Shown: positions 10,347 to 19,734 of the stretch, in pieces
How positions within the stretch are numbered: position 1 is the first letter of the stretch
Layout of the letters: the number at the start of each line of letters is the position of its first letter
Assembly: GCA_031276875.1 (NCBI GenBank)
Contig: JAISMG010000021.1
Span: 1-47,464, forward strand
Direction of reading: 5' to 3'
From: Candidatus Peribacteria bacterium
GTDB lineage: Bacteria; Patescibacteriota; Gracilibacteria; Absconditabacterales; Absconditicoccaceae
DNA length: 47,464 bases
Notes under the pieces: model-generated
The model's database searches: none
What the model saw: only the letters and a program-made list of their open reading frames with translations
Told to the model about the DNA's origin: nothing
Translations under genes and position numbers: made by a program

Positions 10347-13247
10347 ATGACCAACCTTGAACTTATGGACCAAATCATCGCCTATCGAAAAAATGACAAT
10401 ACTTTTCAGCGTTCTATTGATGAAAGAAGCGAAAAAATGACCTTCAGATTTTTTGATGGACCTCCTTTTGCGTCAGGAACTCCCCATTATGGACATCTCC
10501 TCGCTGGTGCTATTAAAGACCTCATCCCCAGATATATGACGATGAGAGGATACCAAGTCAAAAGAAAACGGGGACGAGATTGCCACGGATTACCAGTAGA
10601 AAAAGCTGTCGAAAAAGCTCTCTGAATTAACGGAAAAAGAGACATTGAAACTAAAATCTGAATTGAAAGTTTTGTAGAAAAATGCAGAGCTTACGTAAAT
10701 GATACCAATGAAATCTGGAAATGGTTCATTGATCATACCGCTCGCCGAGCTGATGTGGAAAATGAATACAAAACGATGGATTTGGAATTTATGGAAAGCG
10801 TAATGTATTGTTTTGATAAGATTTACAAAAATAATCTCGTCTATAAAGGATTTAAAGTGCAACGATACTGTCCTTCTTGTGCTACTCCTCTGGCAAATAA
10901 TGAAGTCGCAGAAGGCTATGAAGACAAAACCGATAGTGCAATTACGGTGAAATTTAGACTTACTCCTAGTAAAACTCAGGGGGAAATGATGGAAAAATTT
11001 GAGCACACCGATGATGGAAGTATTAAATATACAAAAGCAATTATCAAAAATGACAAAGGGGAGATTTTGCAACTTTTTAGTACGCTTCATCATAAATTTA
11101 CTTTACCCTGAGGAAAGGTGGATAAGGGAGAAAATGTTGAAACTAGCCTTGCGAGAGAATTGAAAGAAGAGTTAGGGGTGGAAGTCAAGAAAATTACCGC
11201 TTTGTGAGCTTTCAAACAGATAATGCCTCTTCCGATGTGGAGTGGAATGCATCACACTTTTGAAGTAGAAGTGAGCGGAGAAATCCAAAATTCTGAACCA
11301 ACAAAACACGAAAAACTTGTGCGAGTAAAAGTGGAACCAAGCGAGAATGAACTCGGATTTCAATTAGTTATCGAAAATAACATCATCACAGAAACAGAAG
11401 AAATGCTGAACCAGTTTACAGATTTATCTTTCTATTTGAGAAATATTCCTCAACAAATTGGAGAAAACGGTGGCGGAAACGTCAATTTCTTGGCTTGGAC
11501 GACAACACCTTGGACCTTACCCAGCAATATGTTTCTCGCAACAGGAGCAGACATTCACTATACGATGGTGTACGATTTTGCTAGTAAAGAATACTATATC
11601 CTCGCCAATAATCTTTTGAAAAAATACTACAAAAATGCTGAAGATTACCTCGTTATTAGAACCTTTAAAGGAAAGGAATTGCAAGGTCTGCATTATGAAC
11701 CTCTTTTTGATTACATCACCAAATCATTTACCAATCGTCATTTTGAGCGTAGCGAAAAATCTCCTAGTACAGAAATTGCCACATCGTCTTCAGCTCCTCG
11801 CAATGACCACTACTTACCAAAGTTTTTTCAAATACTGAATGCCGATTTTGTGAGTATTGAAGATGGAACAGGAATTGTTCATATTGCACCGACCTTTGGA
11901 GTGGAAGACTTTGATGCCGTTGCAAAGCTTCTGTGAGCACAAAATGCTTTGGAGTGGCTCTTTATGCCGGTAAATGAATACGGAGAATTTGATGAACAAG
12001 TCTATGATTACACCGGAGAAAGCGTGTTGAATATCAACAAAACCATCATTGAAAGACTAAAAGAGGAAAGAAAGCTGATAAAATCTGAAAGCATTACGCA
12101 TAGCTACCCTCATTGCCGAAGATGCCACACACCATTGATAAGCAAAGCGATGTCGAGTCGATTTATCAAAGAACAGGAAATGAACGCCAGCACTCGAAAA
12201 GCCGCCGAAACCATCAATTTTGTACCTGAAAGTGTGAAAAACCGTTTCGTTAATGGACTCCAACAAGCCCCCGATTGGAATATTGCGAGAAATCGTTATC
12301 GAGGCAGTCCGCTTCCGATTTGGCAGAATGTGGATGATGAAAATGACCGTTTTTCTGTAGGCAGTCTGGAAGAGATGTATCAGCTTTCTAGGACAGGTAG
12401 CAAGAATATCATCAAACATATTTTGATAAGGCATGAGCAAACTGATTATAATGTAGAATACAAACACGATAGTATTTGAAAAACAAGATTATCTACATAT
12501 GGAAAACAGCAAGCTGAACATATTAAAAATCAACTTAAAAATCTGCATATAGATAAAGAAAATCTAGTTATTGTAGTTTCACCGTTGGAAAGGACACGGG
12601 AGACGATTTTACCCTTCTTACAAGAAATATATACTGCTAAAGAACTTACAACAAGCTATCAAAAATACCAAGAGATACAAAAAGCTTTTCAAAAGCTATC
12701 ATCTGAATTGAAAATTGTGGAATATATTCAAAATACACAAAATCAACATCACTTTGAAATCGGGAAAAAGCTATTTGTTGATTTTCGTATTACAGATAGC
12801 ATTTGTCCTAATTTTCAAGATAAAATAATGCCTCTTAAAGAACCAAAATACACTCGAAAAGACCATTTACACAATGACAAACAAGGAGAAACTTACCAAC
12901 AAAGACGAGAGAGAAATAAAGAGTATCTACATTTCATCAATCAAAAGTATGCTACACACACCATCATCACTGTTTCTCATTGATGACCTCTCACTTGTCA
13001 GAAACAATGTTTTAGAGAATTTGATTATTTCAAGGAAGGAACAAAGCACGTTCCCAAAAATGGAGAAATTGGTATCTTTTATCGAGATACTGACAGACAA
13101 AAAGAAGTAGATTTACATAAACCTTATGTAGATAATTATCGGTTTGTTAAAGACGGAAAGACCTATAAACGCGTTCCTGAAGTAATGGATTGCCGATTTG
13201 AAAGTGGAGCAATGCCATTTGGGCAGGAGCATTATCTGGGAGAATAA
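10347..13247 (+). CDS. ileS: Isoleucyl-tRNA synthetase, N-terminal piece with Nudix and histidine-phosphatase inserts
   Basis: This 966-residue piece holds the first half of the class I catalytic site and the CP1 editing domain. Motifs in order: the HIGH-equivalent HYGHLLAG (~residue 47), GWDCHGLPVE (~77), an inserted Nudix domain with a perfect box GKVDKGE...RELKEELG (~255-277), the editing-domain WTTTPWTLPSN (~385), GTGIVHIAPTFG, a histidine-phosphatase insert (~690-895) with RHEQT, LERT and VSHGG, and DCWFESGAMPF (~947). It stops at TAA 13245-13247 right after HYLGE, where a normal IleRS continues. Trp in GWDCHG, HCWRC, SSWFIK, RNRYWGS and DCWFESG is CGA. The ATG at 10347 fits the family start; a frame extending back to 10185 is leader. 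KMSKS lies on the second piece at 15028. Confidence 0.9.
11737..11807. repeat. REP-like palindromic repeat inside the IleRS coding region
   Basis: The stretch opens GTCATTTTGAGCGTAGCGAA and closes with CGCAATGAC, giving GTCATT/AATGAC ends. It translates in frame as HFERSEKS...SAPRNDH, the typical peptide of dispersed GTCATTCTGAGCG-type repeats. A related intergenic copy lies at about 45172-45245. It sits in the CP1 editing domain, between segments that match IleRS. Confidence 0.7.
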
Positions 13248-13271
13248 CATCTATTGAACAGACTACTGTGA

Positions 13272-13845
13272 ACAAACCCCCGTCCCATCCTGCCCTCGCA
13301 GTCCTGCAGGGCGAGGACAGGACACCCCCTTATCAGGGGGAAACGATACTAATGTTTATTTCCTTATATATAACCATATGCCCAATATCCCTATGCAACC
13401 AATATGATATATTCCTTACAATCGCTCTCTCAAACAATATGCAAGAGAAAACAGAAAACAACCCAAATCAACCAAAGCAGAAGAATTGATACGGCATTGT
13501 ATCTTAAAAGGAAAGAAAATGCTGTGATATAAATTCACCAGACAAAAAACGATTGATTACTTTATCTTGGACTTCTACTGTTCGGAATTGCTGTTGGGAA
13601 TAGAAATAGATGGCTGATACCATAATGAAGAAATACAAGCTACATATGACAAAAAAAGAACTGTCAAATTAAATGAACTATGAATTACCATACTTAGATT
13701 GAAAAATGGAGAAGTTTTGCAGCATTTAACAGAATGTCGTGAATATATTAAACAATATATAGAACAACTTACTAAACCATAAATAGCGTTGCCCCTTGAC
13801 AAGGGGGCGGCGACCCCGCAGGACTGCGGGGAAGCGGGGGTTTGT
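13272..13845 (+). mobile_element. 574-bp inverted-repeat element carrying a DUF559 nuclease
   Basis: The ends are the inverted repeat ACAAACCCCCG (13272-13282) and CGGGGGTTTGT (13835-13845). Each end continues into two GC-rich hairpins: on the left GCCCT/AGGGC and CCCCCTTATCAGGGGG, on the right GCCCCTTGACAAGGGGGC and CCCCGCAGGACTGCGGGG. The GC-rich ends contrast with the AT-rich surroundings. One nuclease gene fills the interior. The element lies within the interruption of ileS. A hairpin like the inner one stands alone at 37559-37586. Confidence 0.7.
13378..13782 (+). CDS. DUF559 (PD-(D/E)XK) endonuclease
   Basis: A 134-residue protein of the DUF559/very-short-patch-repair-like endonuclease family. 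Visible features are AEELIWHCIL (W is CGG), GYKFTRQKTIDYFILDFYC, and the active-site strand LLGIEIDGGYHN with E-x-D-G-x-x-H, followed by ITILRLKN. The Gly codons in GYKF, DGGYH and LGITI are UGA, so the gene is adapted to the host code. It is the only gene in the inverted-repeat element. It may be the element's mobility nuclease, by analogy with other small nuclease genes in repeat-bounded elements (inference). Confidence 0.85.
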
Positions 13846-14114
13846 AAAACAAAAATACAAGAGAACATACGTTTAATGTATTCACTGACATCTTACCAAT
13901 AAAGAAAAATCAATTTGCCCTTGAAAAATACCTGCTATGATATACCATACTATTATGGCTTTGATTTTTACAAGACACTCTACAGCAAAGCTCTTAATAT
14001 GATAAAGCAAAAATCATCAAATTAAATGAACCGAGAAAACGTGCATTTGTAAAACAAAAATACAAGAGAAAATACTTTAAAAATCTGACTTTTAGTTCTT
14101 ATATCATCCCTCAA
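13846..14114. other. Spacer with a 25-bp direct repeat
   Basis: TTTGTAAAACAAAAATACAA plus GAGAA occurs at 13841-13865 (overlapping the right end of the DUF559 element) and again at 14046-14070. Between the copies a short frame reads KNQFALEKYLLGYTILLWLG but has no start codon and no recognised family. Nothing else is seen. Confidence 0.5.
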
Positions 14115-14978
14115 ATGTCCTATGGAAAAACTATTACCACCTATCTGGTTGATGGAAATGCAACAGGCATAAAAACAACAGAATTATCAAATCGAATAGG
14201 AAAAGCTCTCATTATACCAAGAGCAAAATTAAAAGATGCAAAAAACAGACCAGAAATTGAAAAACCTGCTCTTTATTTTCTGTTTTGAACAGATGAAAAC
14301 GGAAATGATGTAGCTTATATTGGAGAAGCTGAAAATTTTATTCGTAGAATTTGAGACCACGATACCCATAAAGATTTTCGGGATATTGTCATAGCTTTCG
14401 TTTCCAAAGATAATAATTTAACTAAAGCTGATGTAAAATATTTAGAAGCCAAATCTATTGAAAAAGCAATAAAAGCAAAAAGATATATTTTGAAAAATGG
14501 AGTAGTTCCCTTTATCAATAATCTTCCAGAACATCAAATTTCCACAATGGACGAATTCTTGGAAAATGTTGATGTATTGATTTCTGCTATCTGATATCCT
14601 ATCTTAAAAGAAATGGGCGGAAATATTAATGCAAATACTAATGAAAATATCTATTATGTGAAATGAAGATGAGCTAATGCAAAATGAATGTATACAGAAG
14701 AATGATTATTGGTTTTGCAAGGAAGTAGATGACCCCAAAGCTTGGTAAATAGCGAAATCAACAGAAAATGATATGCGTTTAGAAATCGTCCCAAACTTAT
14801 AGAAAAATGAATTTTAAAAGAAGAATGAGAACATATAGTATTTGTTGAAAATTATATATTCTCTACTCCTAGTGGTGCTTCGGATATTATTCTTTGAAGA
14901 AACACCAATGGACGAAAAGAGCGAAAAAATTCAGATGGGAAAACCCTTGATGAAATAGAAAGACAACAATTACAATAA
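14115..14978 (+). CDS. GIY-YIG nuclease with DUF4357 domain
   Basis: A 287-residue protein. The N-terminal half has the GIY-YIG equivalent (ALYFLFG ... VAYIGEAENFIRRIGDH, residues ~55-80) followed by DFWDIVIAFVSKDNNLTKAD, where W is CGG. The C-terminal half is a DUF4357 domain: AKGMYTEEGLLVLQGS, then FSTPSGASDIILGRNTNGWK and EWKNSDGKTLDE, with both Trp as CGA. Stand-alone proteins of this build are common in bacterial mobile regions; the role is DNA cleavage. It lies between the two ileS pieces on the same strand, downstream of the DUF559 element. It could be a homing-type nuclease, but no intron or intein boundary was identified. Confidence 0.85.
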
Positions 14979-15027
14979 CTGATAACATAATCTACAGCTT
15001 TTTATACTCTTGATTACTTATACTTCA

Positions 15028-16374
15028 ATGACTAATAAACCAACTCCCAACCAAACCTTCACCGCAGACTTTATCGCAGAAGGACTCGACCAAACTAGAG
15101 GACGATTTAGAACGCTTCACATCCTCGGACACGCCATCAAAGAAGAAAACGCTATGAAAAACGTCATCGTCAACGGAATTATCCTTGCTGAAGATGGAAA
15201 AAAAATGGCTAAAAGTCTGAAAAATTATCCCGACCCTCAATTGCTCATCGAAAAACGAGGAGGAGATAGTTTTAGATTGCATATGCTCGCTTCTCCCAGT
15301 GTAAAAGCTGAACCAATGAGATTTAACGAAAAGGGCACGGAGCAAGCCTTCAAAGATTTCACGCTTCCCCTGCAAAATGTGTTCAACTTTTTTGAAACCT
15401 ATGCAAAAATTGATAACTGGAAATCTGAAGGAACAGAGGTGTATCTGATGAGACACGCAGAAGCAAATAAAACAGGAGAAAAACAGAACTTCAATGAACC
15501 GTTGAACGAAAACGGAAAAACAAGTCTTGAACATCAGGTATTTATTGAAACAGTTCTCAGAGTTAATCCCGACATTATCATTGATAATGAATTTACGAGA
15601 GTACAAGAAACCGCACAAGGAGCAAAAAAAGTTATGAAAGAGTACGCAAATAAAGAGGTGGAAATTATTTCACAAACAGGCGATTTTACCAAAATAGACA
15701 ATTTACAACTCTATCAAGAACTCTTACAACAATATAAAGGGAAAAGAATTCTGATTGTTTCCAATAGAGAAAAATTTGCGAGATTACGAAGTCAGCTTTA
15801 TTCTACTGATTTTTCTGAACAGTATAAAGAGATAAAAAATCTGGAAGTCATAGAACTTCCAACTTACCAACTCAAAAACGATTTGGATAAACGAATTCTC
15901 GCAGAACTTCATAGTACACTCATCAAAGTAGATGGGTATCTTCAACAGTATATTTTGGACGAAGCTACCAAAGTTGCAATGGATTTTATCGACAAACTCA
16001 CCAATCGACGACTGAGAAGAAGCAGGAGAAGATTTCGAACCAATGGAATGAACGAAGATAAAGATGCTGCCTATGCAACATTATATTGGGTACTGAAAAG
16101 ATATTTGCAGATTTTAGCACCTTTTACGCCTTTCATTACTGAGTATTTACGACTACAACTCGCTAACTTTACCGTTTCCCATACAAATTCTCCGAAATCC
16201 TCCTCTATTCACCTTTCCTTTCGACCTTTTGCCCATACACACTACATCAATCAAGCTCTCATTGATGAAATCGCAACTCTTCGTAAAATCATTAAACTTG
16301 CACTTTTCGTCCGTGCTAAAAATAAAATTGCTGTCAAGCAACCTTTACAGAAATTACAAGTCAAGATTGACTAA
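15028..16374 (+). CDS. ileS: Isoleucyl-tRNA synthetase, middle piece with second histidine-phosphatase insert
   Basis: This 448-residue piece continues exactly where the N-terminal piece ends. It opens near TADFIAEGLDQTRGWF, then has IVNGIILAEDGKKMAKSLKN with the KMSKS-equivalent KMAKS (~residue 58), completing the class I active site. Residues ~136-285 are an inserted histidine-phosphatase-like domain (YLMRHAEANKTG, FTRVQETA) in which the expected second His is Asn (ILIVSNRE), so it is probably inactive. The anticodon-binding domain follows, with LTNWWLRRSRRRFW (all three Trp are CGA). It stops after KQPLQKLQVKID; the remaining C-terminal domain is encoded at 30100-30711. The ATG at 15028 was chosen; TTG 15010 is possible. 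Confidence 0.9.
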   Translation: MTNKPTPNQTFTADFIAEGLDQTRGRFRTLHILGHAIKEENAMKNVIVNGIILAEDGKKMAKSLKNYPDPQLLIEKRGGDSFRLHMLASPSVKAEPMRFNEKGTEQAFKDFTLPLQNVFNFFETYAKIDNWKSEGTEVYLMRHAEANKTGEKQNFNEPLNENGKTSLEHQVFIETVLRVNPDIIIDNEFTRVQETAQGAKKVMKEYANKEVEIISQTGDFTKIDNLQLYQELLQQYKGKRILIVSNREKFARLRSQLYSTDFSEQYKEIKNLEVIELPTYQLKNDLDKRILAELHSTLIKVDGYLQQYILDEATKVAMDFIDKLTNRRLRRSRRRFRTNGMNEDKDAAYATLYWVLKRYLQILAPFTPFITEYLRLQLANFTVSHTNSPKSSSIHLSFRPFAHTHYINQALIDEIATLRKIIKLALFVRAKNKIAVKQPLQKLQVKID

Positions 16375-16383
16375 ATTCAAATA

Positions 16384-16420
16384 AAAAGTCTGCGTTTTTT
16401 TGACTTTTAGATTTTTTTGA
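16384..16420 (+). terminator. Intrinsic terminator after ileS middle piece
   Basis: AAAAGTC (16384-16390) pairs with GACTTTT (16402-16408), followed by AGATTTTTTT. This is a standard stem plus T-run about 10 bp after the stop codon. Confidence 0.6.
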
Positions 16421-16466
16421 ATATACTATATAGGTAATTATTTATATTGTAATATATATATGCACA

Positions 16467-18062
16467 ATGAATACCCCAAACCATTCAGAACACAATGAAG
16501 TAAACAATACTTCTCAAGATGTATTTCTGACTAAACCCATTGAAAAAACAACTACTGTTATCAACGAAGAATGAAAAACTCCATTTATCAATGGAAGCTC
16601 TACTATCCAGATAGAAGGTAAACAGGAACCTTTAGCATTAAATGACAAATGTGATGCCTATCAATATGGAGATAAAGTGGTAGTAGTTTTCCGCTCTCCT
16701 GATAATCCACCAAAAGAAAAAGTATATCTTAAAGAAAATAATGATATATATATCAATATTTTTGAAGCAACTAATGAACATCAAAAAAATGACAAGATAC
16801 GATTCAATCATAATTTTTTTAAGAAATCTGGGAATGTTGTTATTTCTCAACTTTATGAAACAAATGAACGCAAACAAATGCAAAAATTATTTTTCAATGA
16901 TACCGTATATGAGTTAGATAATCCTGAAAGTGAGGCATGATTTTGAGATAGTAATTATAAACTAGCAATTTCTGATAAGAAGCTTTATGCACTGTGGGGA
17001 GCAAGCAGAGAAGTTCTATTCTATGATTTTGCTAGAAATCCCTCTACTTCTATAAATACATTCCCTATCAATGATACTTTTTTCCTCTTAAAAGGAAAAC
17101 ATAATGCTCTTGTTACGGACAAATCCTTCACACTAAACAGTAAAAAAGTTAAGACTATCACAGAAAATGGAATACAATGGAAAAATTCAGTAGAAGATAT
17201 TAATTGGCATACTAAAGTTGAACATAATGACCAAAACGTCTGGCTATGGAATGGCAAAGAATGTATCATAGATGATAAAAAAATCACACTTCCAAAAGAG
17301 ACAGAGATACGTGATGTTGCCGTTTCTAGTACTGGAAATTGTTATGCAATTGTCTTAAAAGCCTCACAGTATGGAGGAAAGTATTGGGGAGAATATTTTC
17401 TTCTACTACAAAAAGATAATGAACCTCCCAAAGAAATTGTTTTATGAAAAAAACAACCCTATGCACTCTCAATAGATAATCAAGGAAATTATGCATATTA
17501 CGAAGATGAAGGTCACTATGAAGGTGAAGATAAAAACTCCTCTATTCATTTCAATACCTACCAAAAGCCCTTTCCAAAACTTGATATGAATTGGGATGGT
17601 TGAACGGTGATAACATTTGCAAAGGATGGAGAACTTTATATTGAATATGTTGATAGTTTCACTCAAGAAACTAAAAAAGAACTAATGACACTCAATCCAG
17701 CTGCTGCCGAAATCATCCAAGAGAAAGAAAATGCTGAAAAGAAAGCTGAAGAAAGAGGAAAGATTGCTACATTTTTGGAACAAAATGACATTACTACGTT
17801 AGAACAGCTAACAGCAATTGCTACTGCTGCAAAAAGAGTTCCACAACTAGAAAAACAACTCCAATCAAAAGAAGGAGAACTAGAAACTTCCAATTTACTA
17901 TTGGAACAAAATAAAGAAAAATTACAACAAGAACTTAAAAACTTAACTAAAAAATATCAAGAACTACAGCAAGAAATGAACAAGATTAAACACTGAATTT
18001 CAAAATGAACCTTTTGATACAAAATCGATAATGAAGCAAGGCGTATCCTTTGAATAAAGTAA
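16467..18062 (+). CDS. Hypothetical protein with C-terminal coiled coil
   Basis: A 531-residue protein with no signal peptide or membrane segment. The first ~380 residues look beta-rich (KLYALWGASREVLFYDFA; QNVWLWNGKECIIDDKKI), possibly WD- or propeller-like, but no family is recognised. Residues ~400-510 are Glu/Lys/Gln-rich heptads typical of a coiled coil. Seven or so UGA codons are read as Gly. The ATG at 16467 gives the longest frame without overlap. It stands alone after a terminator. Confidence 0.65.
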
Positions 18063-18196
18063 ATTTAGTCTACTACTATCTCATTACTCTTATTATAAGT
18101 CAACTAGCTTTTTCAAGCTGATAATAAAAAACCCTTGATAAAGCACTCCATTTCTCTATCTACTAGAGTAGCTTTTATTTTATTATAAATAACACA

Positions 18197-18532
18197 ATGG
18201 CAAAAGAACTGGAAAAGAGCCTGGAAAAAGTTTCTCAGGAAGTATCCAAAGCAACAGAAGAGGTAAAAGAAACGATGCACGATGTAGGTGGTCGATGGAA
18301 AAAATCTTCACGAGAAGAAATAATCATCACCATCATCGGAATTATTTTGGTAGCACGAGGACTACGAAAGCTCAGAGAATTTATCTGGGGAGTAGTATTA
18401 CTTATTCTCGGAGGACTCCTCATTTCTGGATACTTCAATACTGCTATCAAAGTCGCCATCACCTCATTTAAAAATGAGAAAAAAGCTGGTGAAAGTGTTG
18501 CCAAAAAAACTTCCAAAACAACAAAAAAATAA
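18197..18532 (+). CDS. Small membrane protein
   Basis: A 111-residue protein ending in TAA. A charged N-terminal helix (~1-38) precedes two closely spaced hydrophobic segments (IIITIIGIILVARGLRKL and FIWGVVLLILGGLLISGYF), then a Lys-rich tail. It resembles small two-helix membrane proteins but matches no family I can name. The upstream 134 bp hold a short AGCTT/AAGCT hairpin. Confidence 0.6.
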   Translation: MAKELEKSLEKVSQEVSKATEEVKETMHDVGGRWKKSSREEIIITIIGIILVARGLRKLREFIWGVVLLILGGLLISGYFNTAIKVAITSFKNEKKAGESVAKKTSKTTKK

Positions 18533-18563
18533 GATAGGGTTTTTAAACATTTGCCTGTAGCTT

Positions 18564-19655
18564 ATGACCTTTCTTCAAATTATTTTCATTGTAGCAAGCC
18601 TTGTTTTCATTCTTTTTTCGATTGACCTCCGAAAAAGAAAAAAAATCAGCTTTTTGAGTTTTGTGATTATTTTGCTCTGAGCGGTATTTATTTTGGTTTC
18701 TTCGTTCAATATCCAACTGCTCAACAGTTTTAGTCAAAAGCTCGGAATTGCGAGAGGAGCAGAATTGATTGTGTATTGTACGGTAATTTTTCTGGGATTG
18801 GTGTATATGAATTTGATGAATAATAGTCAAAAAGACCAATGGGAACTTTCGAGACTCATTTCTCAGCTGGCGATTAACGAAGCCTTTCAACAAGTCAAAT
18901 CTCAACTGGAAACACGGAAAAATACCACTGAAAAAGACAGCTTTTTGGTACATATGAGAGTATATAATGAAGCAAAGACCTTGGAGGAATGCATTGAAAG
19001 TGTGATAAAAAATGGCTTTAAAAAGCTGATTTTCGTCAATGATGGTTCTCGTGATATGTCTCTTTCCATTTTGGAACAACAACAGGCGAAACATCCTGAT
19101 TGTCTGTTTATTATCTGTTCCCATACTATCAATAGAGGCGGTGGAGCTGCGAATAAAACGGGATTTACCTTTATCCAGCAGCACGCTGATAAACTGAATA
19201 TTACGCATATTATCACCTTTGACCCTGACGGACAAATGGATATTCGCGACACGGAAACTTTTTTCAATGCAATGAAAGCTCATCCCAAAGCGGACATCTT
19301 TCTGGGTTCCAGATTTGTGAAAGGTGGGAAAAGTGAGAATATTCCCGCTATGAGAAAAGTGATTTTGTCGATTTCAAGGCGGGTAACGAGACTATTTTAT
19401 GGAGTGAAAATTTCTGACCCTCATAACGGATACAGAATGTATACACTTGAGACAATGAAACAGATACATCTGACTTCTGATGGAATGCACTATGCCAATG
19501 AAATAAATGAATATATCAAACAGTTGGAATTGCAGTATGTAGAAGTACCAGTACATATTAAATATACGGATTACAGTCTCTGAAAAGGACAAAAGAATTC
19601 CAACAGCATAAAACTCTGAATGGAAATGATTTATAAAAAATTCTTTTTTAAGTAA
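18564..19655 (+). CDS. Family 2 glycosyltransferase with N-terminal membrane segments
   Basis: A 363-residue protein. The first ~100 residues contain two or three hydrophobic helices arranged like a DUF2304 membrane segment. A GT-A domain follows from ~126: HMRVYNEAKTLEECI, FVNDGSRD (~157), ITFDPDGQMD with the DxD motif (~218), FLGSRFVKGG, and NGYRMYTLE. This is the layout of polyprenyl-phosphate sugar transferases of the GT2 family that act on the inner face of the membrane. UGA occurs at Gly in LLGAVF and after YTDYSL. It likely takes part in envelope polysaccharide synthesis. The partner enzyme is not in the window. Confidence 0.85.
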
Positions 19656-19734
19656 TCGGTAATAATATTGCTTATCTTGATTTTTTACGTTATTTCTCTA
19701 CACTAGTGGACGTCATTTATCGCAATCTATCACG

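Noticed and set aside
13248-15027. Intein or protein-splicing insertion in IleRS
   Set aside because: The first piece ends in TAA and the second has its own ATG; no N-terminal Cys/Ser block or C-terminal His-Asn motif is seen. An intron cannot be excluded but no core was recognised.
18543-19283. 246-residue minus-strand ORF
   Set aside because: Antisense to the glycosyltransferase gene, with no signal of its own.
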